NCBI RefSeq assembly: GCF_038007285.1
Contig: NZ_JBBOWX010000001.1
Span: forward strand, 2,001,501 to 2,065,500
Reading direction: 5' to 3'
From: Sporosarcina sp. FSL K6-3457
GTDB taxonomy: Bacteria; Bacillota; Bacilli; Bacillales_A; Planococcaceae
Length of the DNA: 64,000 nucleotides
The notes under the pieces were generated by a model. The model saw nothing but the letters and a program-made list of their open reading frames with translations, was not told the origin of the DNA and ran no database searches. Made by a program: the position numbers and the translations under genes. The stretch's first letter is position 1; each line of letters begins with the position of its first letter. Below, piece after piece: positions 18,006 through 27,957 of this stretch.

Positions 18006-20918
18006 TTGAGCACGATGAATATAAAGAAAATAGGAATCGTCGGCATTGTGTTAGCGTTAGCCCTTTTCCAACATCCAAATCCAGCTATTCATGCGCAAAA
18101 TCAAAAAGGTGAGACGAAAGGAAATACCGTTGTAGAAGGTGAAGCCTCTATTCTTGAAAGTAAGTACAGTGCATACATACAAGAACATAAAGGTAAGCCC
18201 TATCAGGGGGACGATGTAGTTTTAGATAAATCTGAAAACTGGATGACGGATACAGCTTTACTAACTACTATTGTTGAGAAAACTGCCCTACGAATCAAGC
18301 AAAATGAGGAAGCGAGCATTACAATCCAAGCTCCAGAAACGGCATCTTATATTATTGGTTTGCAGTATTCGACAGAGGGAGACAACATTTTACCTACGCA
18401 GCTTGAAATGAAGGTCAATGGACAATTTCCTTTTTACGAATTAAGAAACCTGCTCTTTGAAAGTAGATGGCAGGTACCTGACGAAACACCGAAAGATAAG
18501 TATGGCAATGAGATTGTTCCACAACCAAGCAAGGTGCAAGAGTGGCAAGAAAAATTCATAAGCGATGCAAGTTACCGAAGTAGCGAGCCTTTTTATATCG
18601 AGCTACAAAAAGGTGATAATGACATTACTCTTCGTACAATCGAAGGAAATATCTTAATCCAGTCTATCGTTCTTACTTCGGCAGATGAGCTAGTTGATTA
18701 TCCGGAGGGTCAGGTAGAAGGCCATGAATTTATAGTGATAGAAGGAGAAAATAGTACATATAAAAATGATTCCTCTATCCGAGCGAGTTCACTCTATAAT
18801 GTTGATTTAACTCCATATAGTGCTGGGAAACGAGTATTGAATTATTTAGATAGCGATTCGTTTAAAAAACCAGGTCACACGGTCGAATATGAATTTGAAG
18901 TAGCAAAGGCTGGTTACTACTATTTAGGGATGAATTACCGACAAAGTGCTAAAATCGATTTCCCGGTATTCGTTAATATGACGATTGATGGTGATATTCC
19001 TTTTAAACAATATCAAAATTATCCATTTGACTACACGTCTGAGTTTACACATATGACAATCCGTGATGCTGAAAGGGATAAGGATATCCCGATTTACCTA
19101 GAAAGAGGTAAACATACAATTGGTTTGACGATCAGTTTGGATCACATCAAGTCAACGATTGAAAAGGTAGAACAGTTAACGAAAGAAATTCAAACATTAT
19201 CATTAGAACTAACTAAATTGGCGGGCCCTAGTATTGACCGTAACCGTGACATTGATGTAGAAAAATATATACCGGGTGTCACCAAGCAATTGGAAACTTG
19301 GACAATTGAAATTAGAGATTTGTATGAAGGGGTTAAAAAGTATAATCCAAATGTAGCAGAAATAGGGGCGTTTTCATCACTGACTATAGCTGAGAAACAA
19401 TTGAAAGGTCTTTCTAAAAATGTGGATAAGTTAATTGTCAGAAAAAATGAATTATCGACAGGAACAAACTCAATTACTGCACATTTAGGTAATTTACTTC
19501 AAGAAATTATTAATAACGGATTAGCGATTGATAAGTTATATTTCTATCAAGATGCTGAAGATATTCCGCAAAACAAAGGATTCATGAAAAAGCAGCTGGC
19601 TAAAGTGGAACGATTGACGAAATCATTTGGTGAGCAGGATTACGCAATTGATAATGTCAATCCGGATCATCTACAAGTTTGGGTGAACAGACCAAGACAA
19701 TATATTGAAATCATTCAACAGCTGATTGACGAACAGTTTACACCAACAACAGGTATTCAAGTTGATATTTCGCTTATGCCGGATGAAAATAAGCTGATTT
19801 TGTCGAATGCTTCAGGAGATGCACCAGACGTAGCAGTGGGAGTTAATTATGCACTTCCTTTCGAAATCGCTATCAGAGGAGCATTACAAGATCTAACAGA
19901 ATTCGCTGATTTTGATGAAGTTCAGAAAAGGTTCCCAGAAGGCCTACATGTCCCTGCGACAGTGAAAGATGGTATTTTTGCATTGCCAGATACGATGAAT
20001 TTCTGGGTATTATTTTACCGCAAGGACATCTTAGATTCACTAGGCTTACCTGTTCCTGAAACGCTCGAACAAGTAAAATCTTATCTACCAGAGTTACAGC
20101 GCAAAGGAATGAACTTCTTTTATCCAACAGCAGGCATGCCGGGTCTAAAAACCTTTGCCAGTACAATGCCGATTATTTATCAAAATGGTGGTCATTTTTA
20201 TGGGGACACGATTGGCCGAACGACGTTAAATGAAGAAGCATCCATTGAAGGGATGCGCCAACTGACGGAGTTATTTACGATTTACAATATGCCTTATGAA
20301 GTGCCTAGCTTTTATCAGCAATTTAGAGATACATCATTGCCGATCGGCATATCAGATTATTTCATGTATAACATGACTTTAAATGCAGCACCAGAAATTG
20401 CGAATTCATGGGATATCGCTTTAATGCCTGGTATCGAAAATGAAGAAGGTGAGATTGAGAGATGGTCTGCGGGCGGGGCAGAAAGTAATATCATTTTCGA
20501 GGATTCTGCAAAAAAAGAAGAAGCATGGGAGTTCTTGAAATGGTGGTCTAGCACAGATGTCCAAATTGCATTTGGTAATAATCTTCAAACGACATATGGA
20601 AAAGAATATATTTGGAACACTGCAAATATAGAAGCTTTTGAAGGCTTACCTTGGGCTACGAATCATAAAAATGTGATTTTAGAGCAAACAGAGTGGGTGA
20701 CAGAAGTACCTAGGGTCCCAGGAAGTTACATGCTTGAAAGGGAAATTAGTAATGCCTATAACTCCATCGTGTTAGATGGAGAAAACTTTAGAACGGCCAT
20801 TGACTTGGCGAGTAAACGTATCAATCGTGAAACTTTTAGGAAGTTGGAGGAATTTGGCTACATGAAAAACGGTGAGATGATCGAGCCTTATCCAAGTCCA
20901 GAGTTTACTAACGAGTAA
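18006..20918 (+). CDS. 970-aa modular extracellular solute-binding protein
   Basis: About twice the usual binding-protein size. Residues 1-31 are a signal or anchor segment with cleavage likely after HAQ; there is no lipobox Cys. Two beta-rich modules follow, about 40-230 and 240-380, each starting VVEGE/VIEGE and ending in a KGDNDITL or RGKHTIGL-type strand, the layout of CBM6/35-like carbohydrate-binding domains. A helical, coiled-coil-like stretch spans about 380-540. Residues from about 555 form a family 1 solute-binding domain (LQVWVNRPRQYIEIIQQ, PDVAVGVNY, WVLFYRKDIL, EEAWEFLKWWSS). The TTG start is fixed by GGAGGTGAT at 17994. First gene of the importer operon; AraR boxes suggest arabino-oligosaccharides as ligand. 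The module boundaries are my reading. Confidence 0.82.
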   Translation: MSTMNIKKIGIVGIVLALALFQHPNPAIHAQNQKGETKGNTVVEGEASILESKYSAYIQEHKGKPYQGDDVVLDKSENWMTDTALLTTIVEKTALRIKQNEEASITIQAPETASYIIGLQYSTEGDNILPTQLEMKVNGQFPFYELRNLLFESRWQVPDETPKDKYGNEIVPQPSKVQEWQEKFISDASYRSSEPFYIELQKGDNDITLRTIEGNILIQSIVLTSADELVDYPEGQVEGHEFIVIEGENSTYKNDSSIRASSLYNVDLTPYSAGKRVLNYLDSDSFKKPGHTVEYEFEVAKAGYYYLGMNYRQSAKIDFPVFVNMTIDGDIPFKQYQNYPFDYTSEFTHMTIRDAERDKDIPIYLERGKHTIGLTISLDHIKSTIEKVEQLTKEIQTLSLELTKLAGPSIDRNRDIDVEKYIPGVTKQLETWTIEIRDLYEGVKKYNPNVAEIGAFSSLTIAEKQLKGLSKNVDKLIVRKNELSTGTNSITAHLGNLLQEIINNGLAIDKLYFYQDAEDIPQNKGFMKKQLAKVERLTKSFGEQDYAIDNVNPDHLQVWVNRPRQYIEIIQQLIDEQFTPTTGIQVDISLMPDENKLILSNASGDAPDVAVGVNYALPFEIAIRGALQDLTEFADFDEVQKRFPEGLHVPATVKDGIFALPDTMNFWVLFYRKDILDSLGLPVPETLEQVKSYLPELQRKGMNFFYPTAGMPGLKTFASTMPIIYQNGGHFYGDTIGRTTLNEEASIEGMRQLTELFTIYNMPYEVPSFYQQFRDTSLPIGISDYFMYNMTLNAAPEIANSWDIALMPGIENEEGEIERWSAGGAESNIIFEDSAKKEEAWEFLKWWSSTDVQIAFGNNLQTTYGKEYIWNTANIEAFEGLPWATNHKNVILEQTEWVTEVPRVPGSYMLEREISNAYNSIVLDGENFRTAIDLASKRINRETFRKLEEFGYMKNGEMIEPYPSPEFTNE

Positions 20919-20933
20919 CGGAGGGTCAAGTGT

Positions 20934-21815
20934 ATGCAAAAAGACAAAAAGAATCCATATCTCTTTTTGCTTCCATATATATTATTATTTACAGTATTTA
21001 TCATCATCCCGATAGTTATGGCAATCTACCTATCATTTACGAACTTTAACACTATCGAAACACCAGGCTTTATCGGATTTTTGAACTACTTAAACTTGTT
21101 AACGCAGGATGAAATATTTATGCAATATGTCTTGCCTAACACTGTATTGTTCGCAGTAATTGTAGGGCCGGGAGGATATATATTATCCTTCCTGCTTGCT
21201 TGGAGCTTATCTCAATTAACAAGAGTACCACGAATGATATTGGCATTGATTTTCTACTCGCCATCCATGACATCAGGTGTAGCGATGGTTGTGGTCTGGA
21301 AAGTCCTGTTTAGTGGTAATCAGGCAGGTTACGTCAATAGTCTATTGATGAAATTGGGAATTCTCACAGAACCACTTATCTTTTTACAAGATACGAGATT
21401 TATCATGATCATTATGATTATTGTAGCTCTATGGGGAAGTATGGGCGTTGGATTTTTAGCGATGCTCGCGGGTGTTTTAAACGTAGATGAAACACTTTAT
21501 GAGGCGGGAGCTATTGACGGTATTCGAAATCGCTTCCAAGAGCTATTTTACATTACGATTCCATCGATGAAACCACAAATGTTGTTTGGGGCAGTCATGG
21601 CAATTGTCGGTACTTTTTCCACCGGAGTAATTGGTGTGGCACTGACTGGATCGAATCCCACGCCTTCTTATGCCGGACAACTCATTGTTAACCATATTGA
21701 AGACTATGGATTCATTCGATTTGAAATGGGTTATGCAGCAGCGCTTTCAGTTGTATTATTGCTGATTATTTTCTTGTTTTCTTATATTTCGAAAAAGCTG
21801 TTTAGCGAATCCTAA
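20934..21815 (+). CDS. ABC sugar permease (MalF type), first pair
   Basis: A 293-residue membrane protein with about six hydrophobic segments, beginning [23 protein letters not shown]. The EAA loop reads [26 protein letters not shown], a slightly degenerate but normal form for the family. GGAGGG precedes the ATG, 15 bp after the binding-protein gene. It pairs with the next permease; no ATPase gene is in the operon. Confidence 0.9.
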   Translation: MQKDKKNPYLFLLPYILLFTVFIIIPIVMAIYLSFTNFNTIETPGFIGFLNYLNLLTQDEIFMQYVLPNTVLFAVIVGPGGYILSFLLAWSLSQLTRVPRMILALIFYSPSMTSGVAMVVVWKVLFSGNQAGYVNSLLMKLGILTEPLIFLQDTRFIMIIMIIVALWGSMGVGFLAMLAGVLNVDETLYEAGAIDGIRNRFQELFYITIPSMKPQMLFGAVMAIVGTFSTGVIGVALTGSNPTPSYAGQLIVNHIEDYGFIRFEMGYAAALSVVLLLIIFLFSYISKKLFSES

Positions 21816-21830
21816 GAAAGGAACGATTCT

Positions 21831-22700
21831 ATGGCCTTAAAAGTTAGCGGTAATAATCCAAAGAAATTCAACAGAAGTCAAATTAAGTTTTACGTATTTT
21901 TAATACCCTTTGCATTGTTCATGATGCTACCGATTATATTTATCATCAATCATGCTTTTAAACCATTAGACGAACTATTTGCATTTCCACCGCGATTTTT
22001 CGTTAATGCACCTACATTTGATAACTTTAGGAATCTGTTTGACTTGGCGAATACGTCAGGAATTCCTTTAAGTAGATATGTATTGAACAGTTTAATTGTC
22101 ACGGTAGCTGTTGTGTTCTTTTCTATTATTATTTCATCGATGGCAGGCTTCGTTTTATCGAAAAAGCAATTTAGAGGAAAAAAAGCTATTTTTGAAATTA
22201 ATAACGTTGCATTGATGTTTGTACCGATTGCTGTGACGATTCCTAGATTTTTAACGATTTCATTTTTAGGAATTGATGATACATTTTTTGCACATATATT
22301 GCCATTGCTCGCCATGCCGGTAGGACTGTTTTTGATCAAACAGTTTATTGATCAAATTCCGGATGCCTTAATTGAAGCGGCCATTGTTGATGGGGCCAAT
22401 GATTTTCAAATCTATTGGAAAATCATTTTGCCGCTGATTAAACCAGCGCTGGCAACAGCGGCTATTTTAGTGTTCCAAGTCGTATGGAATGACGTAGAAA
22501 CATCAACATTATTTACAACAAGTGAGAATATGCGAACGTTAGCATTCTTTATGAATACACTTGCAGTCAATACGAATGTTGTCGTTGGACAAGGTATGGC
22601 AGCTGTTGCCTCTCTTATTATGTTTATTCCAAACTTAATTTTATTTATTATTTTACAAAGTAGTGTTATGAACACGATGTCACATTCAGGGTTAAAGTAG
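21831..22700 (+). CDS. ABC sugar permease (MalG type), first pair
   Basis: A 289-residue permease with about six membrane segments and the EAA loop [35 protein letters not shown] precedes the ATG. It forms the presumed heterodimer with the preceding permease and is followed within 8 bp by the Yip1-like gene, so all are in one transcript. Confidence 0.9.
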   Translation: MALKVSGNNPKKFNRSQIKFYVFLIPFALFMMLPIIFIINHAFKPLDELFAFPPRFFVNAPTFDNFRNLFDLANTSGIPLSRYVLNSLIVTVAVVFFSIIISSMAGFVLSKKQFRGKKAIFEINNVALMFVPIAVTIPRFLTISFLGIDDTFFAHILPLLAMPVGLFLIKQFIDQIPDALIEAAIVDGANDFQIYWKIILPLIKPALATAAILVFQVVWNDVETSTLFTTSENMRTLAFFMNTLAVNTNVVVGQGMAAVASLIMFIPNLILFIILQSSVMNTMSHSGLK

Positions 22701-22708
22701 GTGTAAAA

Positions 22709-24751
22709 ATGTTGGGTAAGAAAAGGTCTATATCATTTTTGATTAGCTTTATGCTGTTCTTTTTAATCAATCAAAATGTGATATTTGCAAGTACAGCATA
22801 TAAGACATTTACAGAAGATGGCTATGGGAATTATGTGGAAACGCAATCTGCCTATACAGTTTCCAATACCATAGTGAAATTTGGTGACGAGCTTTTTTCA
22901 CAGCCATCTGATCTAGCCATTGGTGATGATCAGCTACTCTATGTCTCTGATACTGGAAATCACCGTATTTTAGTCGGTGATAAGCAAGGGAATCTTATCC
23001 GGATTATCGGAGAAGATGTATTAAAGAAACCAAATGGTATTTTTTTATCGGAAGATAACAAGTTATATGTAGTGGACGAGACAGCAGCAAAAGTATTTGT
23101 CTTCTCGTTGGCAGGGGAGTTATTAGCAGAATTCGGTAAACCGGATAGCGTGCTATTTGGTGAAAAAGCGAACTTTGTCCCAGAGAAAATTGCAGTCGAT
23201 CGACGCGAAAATATTTACATTATTTCTCGTGGGAATTCAAATGGTATTATTCAAATTAATGCCAATAACGGAGAGTTTATCGGTTATTTTGCGCCGAATA
23301 AGACGATGGTTACACCACTTACAGTGTTTAGGAAAGCCATTTTTACAGATGAACAGCTTAGCAAAATGATTGATACGATTCCTGCGACAGCAAAGAATCT
23401 TAACCTTGATGATAAAGGTCTAGTTTATACCGTTTCTCAAGGTGAAAAAGTGGAAGCCATCCGAAAATTGAATATGGCAGGTAAAAATATTTTCGGAACA
23501 GCTCTTTTTGACCCGTTTCCTGTATCGATTGATGTGGGGTCATTAGAGAATGTCTTTGTCGCAGGTGAAAATGGTTTTATCTATGAGTACACGAGTGAAG
23601 GAAACTTGCTGTTTGTCTTTGGAGGACAAGATGATGGAAGGCAGCGTGTCGGTCTTTTTAATAAAATTTCAGCGATTGCATTAGACGACAATGACGCTAT
23701 TTTTGCATTAGATTCCGAGAAAAAACAAATTCAAGTTTTCGAGCCTACAGAATTTGCTAGTTTAGTCCATAAAGCATTGATGCTTTACCAGAATGGGGAC
23801 TATGAAGCTAGTAAAGAGCCGTGGCAAGAAGTTATTAAGCTCAATAGTTTATTTGATTTTGCGAATCTAGGGCTTGGTGAAGCGTATTTCAAAGATGAAA
23901 ACTACGTAGAAGCATTGGCGTCATTTAGATTAGCGAAATATAAGTCGGGTTATTCCGATTCCTATTGGGAGCTTCGTAATACATGGATGCGTGAAAATAT
24001 TATTACCTTACTATTTATAATTATTGCATTATTTATTATTAAAAAAGTAGTAAGTAGAATCGAAAAAAAGGTTCAATTATGGTCTGGATTTAAAAAGAAA
24101 ATTGATAAAAAGTATAATCTTAAATTGTTGAAAGATCTTGCCTTTGTGAAGAACTTTATACGTCACCCACTCGATAGCTTTTACAGTATAAAATATGAAA
24201 ACAAGACGAGTATTCTATCATCGACAATTTTAATGTTTTTGTTCTTTATCATCTATGTATTAGACAAGTACTATTCAGGTTTCATTTTTGGCACGATAGA
24301 AGAAGGTAAGTTTGCACTAGGTGCTGATTTTTCCCTAGTATTTGGAGTCCTGCTGCTAGTCATTGTTTCTAACTACCTTATTTGTACAATCAATGATGGT
24401 GAAGGGCGTTTTAGACATATTTATAGCGGGTTTATCTATTCATTTGCTCCTTATTTCATCATCAAGCCGTTTGTCATTGTCGCAAGTAATTTCCTAACAT
24501 TTAACGAGGCTTACTTACTAAGTCTGACAAACGTTATTATTTATGTGTGGGTAGCAATCTTACTTGTGATTATGATTAAAGATATCAATGATTATTCAGT
24601 AAAAGAAACGATTAAAATCATTTTGCTAACACTATTTACAATCTTAATTGCTGTCTTGCTGATCTTTATCGTTTATGTATTAGTTTCGCAATTGATATCA
24701 TTTGTGGTGTCAATATTCAATGAGGGGGTGTATCGAATTGAAAATGGTTAA
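22709..24751 (+). CDS. NHL-propeller/TPR/Yip1-like membrane protein
   Basis: A 680-residue multi-domain protein. Residues 1-27 are a signal or membrane segment. About 60-350 are NHL-type beta-propeller repeats (SDLAIGDDQLLYVSDTGNHR, PNGIFLSEDNKLYVVD, PEKIAVDRRENIYII, ISAIALDDNDAIFALDSE). About 349-420 resemble TPR repeats (ALMLYQNGDYEASKEPW, GLGEAYFKDENYVEALASF). A membrane helix at about 430-447 precedes a basic segment, then a five-helix Yip1-like domain (about 490-675). The propeller and TPR should face outside. The role is unknown; the context suggests a partner of the carbohydrate importer as scaffold, sensor or assembly factor. It overlaps the next gene. Confidence 0.8.
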   Translation: MLGKKRSISFLISFMLFFLINQNVIFASTAYKTFTEDGYGNYVETQSAYTVSNTIVKFGDELFSQPSDLAIGDDQLLYVSDTGNHRILVGDKQGNLIRIIGEDVLKKPNGIFLSEDNKLYVVDETAAKVFVFSLAGELLAEFGKPDSVLFGEKANFVPEKIAVDRRENIYIISRGNSNGIIQINANNGEFIGYFAPNKTMVTPLTVFRKAIFTDEQLSKMIDTIPATAKNLNLDDKGLVYTVSQGEKVEAIRKLNMAGKNIFGTALFDPFPVSIDVGSLENVFVAGENGFIYEYTSEGNLLFVFGGQDDGRQRVGLFNKISAIALDDNDAIFALDSEKKQIQVFEPTEFASLVHKALMLYQNGDYEASKEPWQEVIKLNSLFDFANLGLGEAYFKDENYVEALASFRLAKYKSGYSDSYWELRNTWMRENIITLLFIIIALFIIKKVVSRIEKKVQLWSGFKKKIDKKYNLKLLKDLAFVKNFIRHPLDSFYSIKYENKTSILSSTILMFLFFIIYVLDKYYSGFIFGTIEEGKFALGADFSLVFGVLLLVIVSNYLICTINDGEGRFRHIYSGFIYSFAPYFIIKPFVIVASNFLTFNEAYLLSLTNVIIYVWVAILLVIMIKDINDYSVKETIKIILLTLFTILIAVLLIFIVYVLVSQLISFVVSIFNEGVYRIENG

Positions 24752-27089
24752 TATTAAAACCGTTATCAAACCCATCCTTTTTATAGTCTTAGTAGTGGCT
24801 GTAATGATCTATTTGTTTACGGGAAATGACTCAAAAAAAATAGTTGGTTCGCCAAAAGCACCTGCACCGGTAGTCGAAGAAAAGGCGGAAGCTGAAGGTG
24901 AGTCTAGTGAAGGTGCCATTCAGCCTGAAGTAGCTGCACCGGAACAATTAGCCAAAGATGATAAAACATCAGAAAATAGGGTGGGATTTTACGAGACAAC
25001 CCAACAAGAAATTGATGGTCACCGCTTTATTGTGGCGAATGACCAATATGAAATGTACATGAAGGAAGAAAACCTATCCCTCATTATGAGAAATAAAAAA
25101 ACGGGCGCTGTTATGTATTCAACAGTAGATGAACCGGTGAAAAGTAATGAGGAATGGACGAACTTTATGAGATCATCCATTGTCCTAGAGTATCTTGTCG
25201 GTACCAATATTGTTGTTTACCGCGCAGATATGTATTCAGGAAATCCTGACAAGAAAATAACCTATACAGCAGATGGCTTTGTGGCAACGATCAGTTACCC
25301 TGAGCTCGAAATTGCTTACGAAGTTCAAGTTATCTTGACAGAAGAAGGATTTAAAGTGGAAATTCCACAAGATAAAATTACGGAGGCTAGTAGTAAGTAC
25401 AAAGTAGCCGGGGTATATGTCTATCCATTCTTAGGTTATTCGAAGCTTGCTGATCGGGATGGCTATATGTTCATACCGGATGGTTCAGGGGCTTTGATTC
25501 GTTTGAAGGATAATGATGGTAAATATAAACAACCCTATTCGGAAATGGTTTACGGTGCAAATGTAGGAGTTGATGATTCCTATGTCTTATCCTTATTTAA
25601 TCGCATGAATCCCTTCAATAAACCAGAACGTATTTTAGCACCAGTGTTCGGCATGGTACAAACAGATGTAGCAATGGGCTATTTAGGAATTATTGAAGAA
25701 GGTCAATTTAGTGCGAAGATTGAAGCATATCCAAGTGGAGCCATCCTCCCATATAACTGGATTTCGGCGAAGTTTATTTATCGTCAAATCTATAACCAAC
25801 CAACGAGTAAGAGTTCAGGTACGATGGTTGTACGCCAAAAGGATATGAATCAGTTTGATGTTAAAGTACGCTATGATTTTGTGGCTGAAGAGAAGGCTGA
25901 TTATGTAGGTTTAGCTGAGAAATATCGATCCTACCTATTGGACAATGAATTGATTACTAAAAAGGACAATGAATTCAAAGTACGAGTGGATTTGCTAGGT
26001 TCAGAAATCGAAAAAGGCTTGGTCTTTAAGAAAGATATTCCGATGACTACATTTGAACAGGCGAGTGAAATTTTCAAAGGTTTGCAAGATAATGGTGTAC
26101 ACAATATATTGTCCATTTATAAGGGATGGCAAGATGGTGGGAATTATGCCAGTTTACCCGTTCGATCCTTTAAAACAGAATCGAAATTAAATGATGGTAT
26201 GTCGATGCAGGAGCTAATGCAGGAAACAGAGGACCGAAATATCGACATGTATCTGAATCACGATGCATTGAGATTGAATCCGGAGGAACATGGTAATACG
26301 AAATATAAAATTATGAAAAAATATAATAAGCAAGCGTATAATGAGAATGTTTATGGTAAGGTTTATCGTTCCTTTAATTACTTAAATCCTCAATCCTCTA
26401 TGGATATTATGGAGAAGATGAAAAAAGAATATAAGGATAACGCCATAGATAATATTATGATTAGTGGCATTTCAAATGAGCTCTTTTCCTACAGTGAGGG
26501 GAGTAAAGAATTCGATCGCATTAAGACAAAAGAATACTATGAATCCATTGTAGCGGATTATCATGACAACTTTAATTTATTATTAGAGCAGCCATTTTCG
26601 TATCTATGGGATTATACCAATAAGGTAATTGACCTGCCGATGAAATCATCTAATTACGTCTTTACAGATGAGGAGATTCCATTTTTAGCATTAACGCTAA
26701 GAGGGATTGTTCCACTTTACTCGGAATACATCAATTTCCAGGCAAACCAACAAGAATTTTTCTTGCAGTTAGTAGAACAAGGATTGAATCCATCCTTCTA
26801 TATCACCTATGAAGATCCATCAAAATTACTGTATACGAACTCATCACATATTTATAGTTCGAAATACGATCGATATGATGAGATGATTCAAGCTTACTAT
26901 GCGGAATTACAGCAAGTTTACGAGCAAACAGCAGGTTCTATGATTCAAGATTATCATCGTTCAAATGGCGTCACGAAAGTAACCTATGACAATGGTGTAA
27001 TCATTTATGTCAACTATCAGCAACAAGATGTCCAAGTAGACGGACTAACCATTCAAGGCTTGTCTTATAAGGTGGTGCAAGACCATTGA
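24738..27089 (+). CDS. DUF5696-like membrane-anchored extracellular protein
   Basis: About 783 residues: an N-terminal membrane anchor (KTVIKPILFIVLVVAVMIYLF), a low-complexity Pro/Ala/Glu-rich linker, then a large extracellular region. I recognise it as resembling DUF5696 proteins, which commonly neighbour Yip1-family and sugar-permease genes. The first part looks beta-sandwich-like (EEWTNFMRSSIVLEYL, FIPDGSGALIRLKDNDG). The second, from about residue 430, has the alternating strands and helices of a TIM-barrel (ILSIYKGWQDGGNY, DMYLNHDALRLNP, IDNIMISGISNELF, LLLEQPFSYLW) and could be a divergent glycosidase or a sugar-binding relative. Catalytic residues cannot be assigned. GAGGGGG at 24722 favours the TTG at 24738 over the ATG at 24744. 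It ends in a TTGA overlap with the next permease. Confidence 0.72.
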   Translation: MKMVNIKTVIKPILFIVLVVAVMIYLFTGNDSKKIVGSPKAPAPVVEEKAEAEGESSEGAIQPEVAAPEQLAKDDKTSENRVGFYETTQQEIDGHRFIVANDQYEMYMKEENLSLIMRNKKTGAVMYSTVDEPVKSNEEWTNFMRSSIVLEYLVGTNIVVYRADMYSGNPDKKITYTADGFVATISYPELEIAYEVQVILTEEGFKVEIPQDKITEASSKYKVAGVYVYPFLGYSKLADRDGYMFIPDGSGALIRLKDNDGKYKQPYSEMVYGANVGVDDSYVLSLFNRMNPFNKPERILAPVFGMVQTDVAMGYLGIIEEGQFSAKIEAYPSGAILPYNWISAKFIYRQIYNQPTSKSSGTMVVRQKDMNQFDVKVRYDFVAEEKADYVGLAEKYRSYLLDNELITKKDNEFKVRVDLLGSEIEKGLVFKKDIPMTTFEQASEIFKGLQDNGVHNILSIYKGWQDGGNYASLPVRSFKTESKLNDGMSMQELMQETEDRNIDMYLNHDALRLNPEEHGNTKYKIMKKYNKQAYNENVYGKVYRSFNYLNPQSSMDIMEKMKKEYKDNAIDNIMISGISNELFSYSEGSKEFDRIKTKEYYESIVADYHDNFNLLLEQPFSYLWDYTNKVIDLPMKSSNYVFTDEEIPFLALTLRGIVPLYSEYINFQANQQEFFLQLVEQGLNPSFYITYEDPSKLLYTNSSHIYSSKYDRYDEMIQAYYAELQQVYEQTAGSMIQDYHRSNGVTKVTYDNGVIIYVNYQQQDVQVDGLTIQGLSYKVVQDH

Positions 27090-27943
27090 GAATAAAAAGA
27101 AAAACGATTTACGGTTATTTATTCATCATGCCATGGCTACTAGGATTTTTATTACTAGTACTATGGCCGTTAATCCAATCTTTTTATTTTAGCTTAAATA
27201 ATATGAGGATAACGCCTGTTGGATTAAAATTTAAATTTGTTGGATTTACGAATTACTTGGATGTCTGGCTAAAGGATATGTTTTTCATTCAGGAATTATT
27301 GCAATTTCTTGCGAATTCGATACTAAGAGTACCTGTTATCGTCGTATTTGCCTTGATCATTGCCATGCTTTTAAATGAAAAGGTTAAATTTAAAGGTGCT
27401 TTTAGAACGATTTTCTTTTTACCGGTTATTATAGCGAGCGGTCCTGTCATTGATCAGCTAATTGGTCAAGGCGCAGCAACTGTTCCGCTTGCTGACCAAG
27501 AGGTTATACTGTCAACATTACGCCAGTTTCTACCGATGTGGATTGCGCAAGTGATTGCTGAGTTATTCAATCAAATCATCATCATTTTATGGAACTCAGG
27601 CGTACAAATTCTGCTCTTTCTTGCCGTGTTACAAAAAATTGATCCGCAGCTATATGAGGCTGCGAAAATTGATGGCGGGTCTGGCTGGGAATGTTTTTGG
27701 AAAATCACATTACCAACTATCAAGCCCATTATTTTGATCAATTTAATTTATACGCTTGTGGCATTGGCCAATAGTAATCAGAATCCAATCATTAACTTAA
27801 TTTACACCAATATGTTTTCGGCAACGAGAGGCTACGGTTTTGCCTCTGCAATGGCCTGGATGTATGCCATTGTGACGACTATCTTATTGATTGTTATTTT
27901 CTTGATTTTCCGAGAAAAAGAGCCTAAGAGAAGAAAACTATAG
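27086..27943 (+). CDS. ABC sugar permease (MalF type), second pair
   Basis: 285 residues with about six hydrophobic segments, starting RIKRKTIYGYLFIMPWLLGF. The EAA loop is YEAAKIDGGSGWECFWKITLPTIKP. The TTG start overlaps the stop of the preceding gene and has GGTGG ten bases upstream. A polar insert between segments (QLIGQGAATVPLADQE) distinguishes it from the permease at 20934. It belongs to a second permease pair within the same operon. Confidence 0.9.
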   Translation: MRIKRKTIYGYLFIMPWLLGFLLLVLWPLIQSFYFSLNNMRITPVGLKFKFVGFTNYLDVWLKDMFFIQELLQFLANSILRVPVIVVFALIIAMLLNEKVKFKGAFRTIFFLPVIIASGPVIDQLIGQGAATVPLADQEVILSTLRQFLPMWIAQVIAELFNQIIIILWNSGVQILLFLAVLQKIDPQLYEAAKIDGGSGWECFWKITLPTIKPIILINLIYTLVALANSNQNPIINLIYTNMFSATRGYGFASAMAWMYAIVTTILLIVIFLIFREKEPKRRKL

Positions 27944-27957
27944 AAAGGAGGCATACC

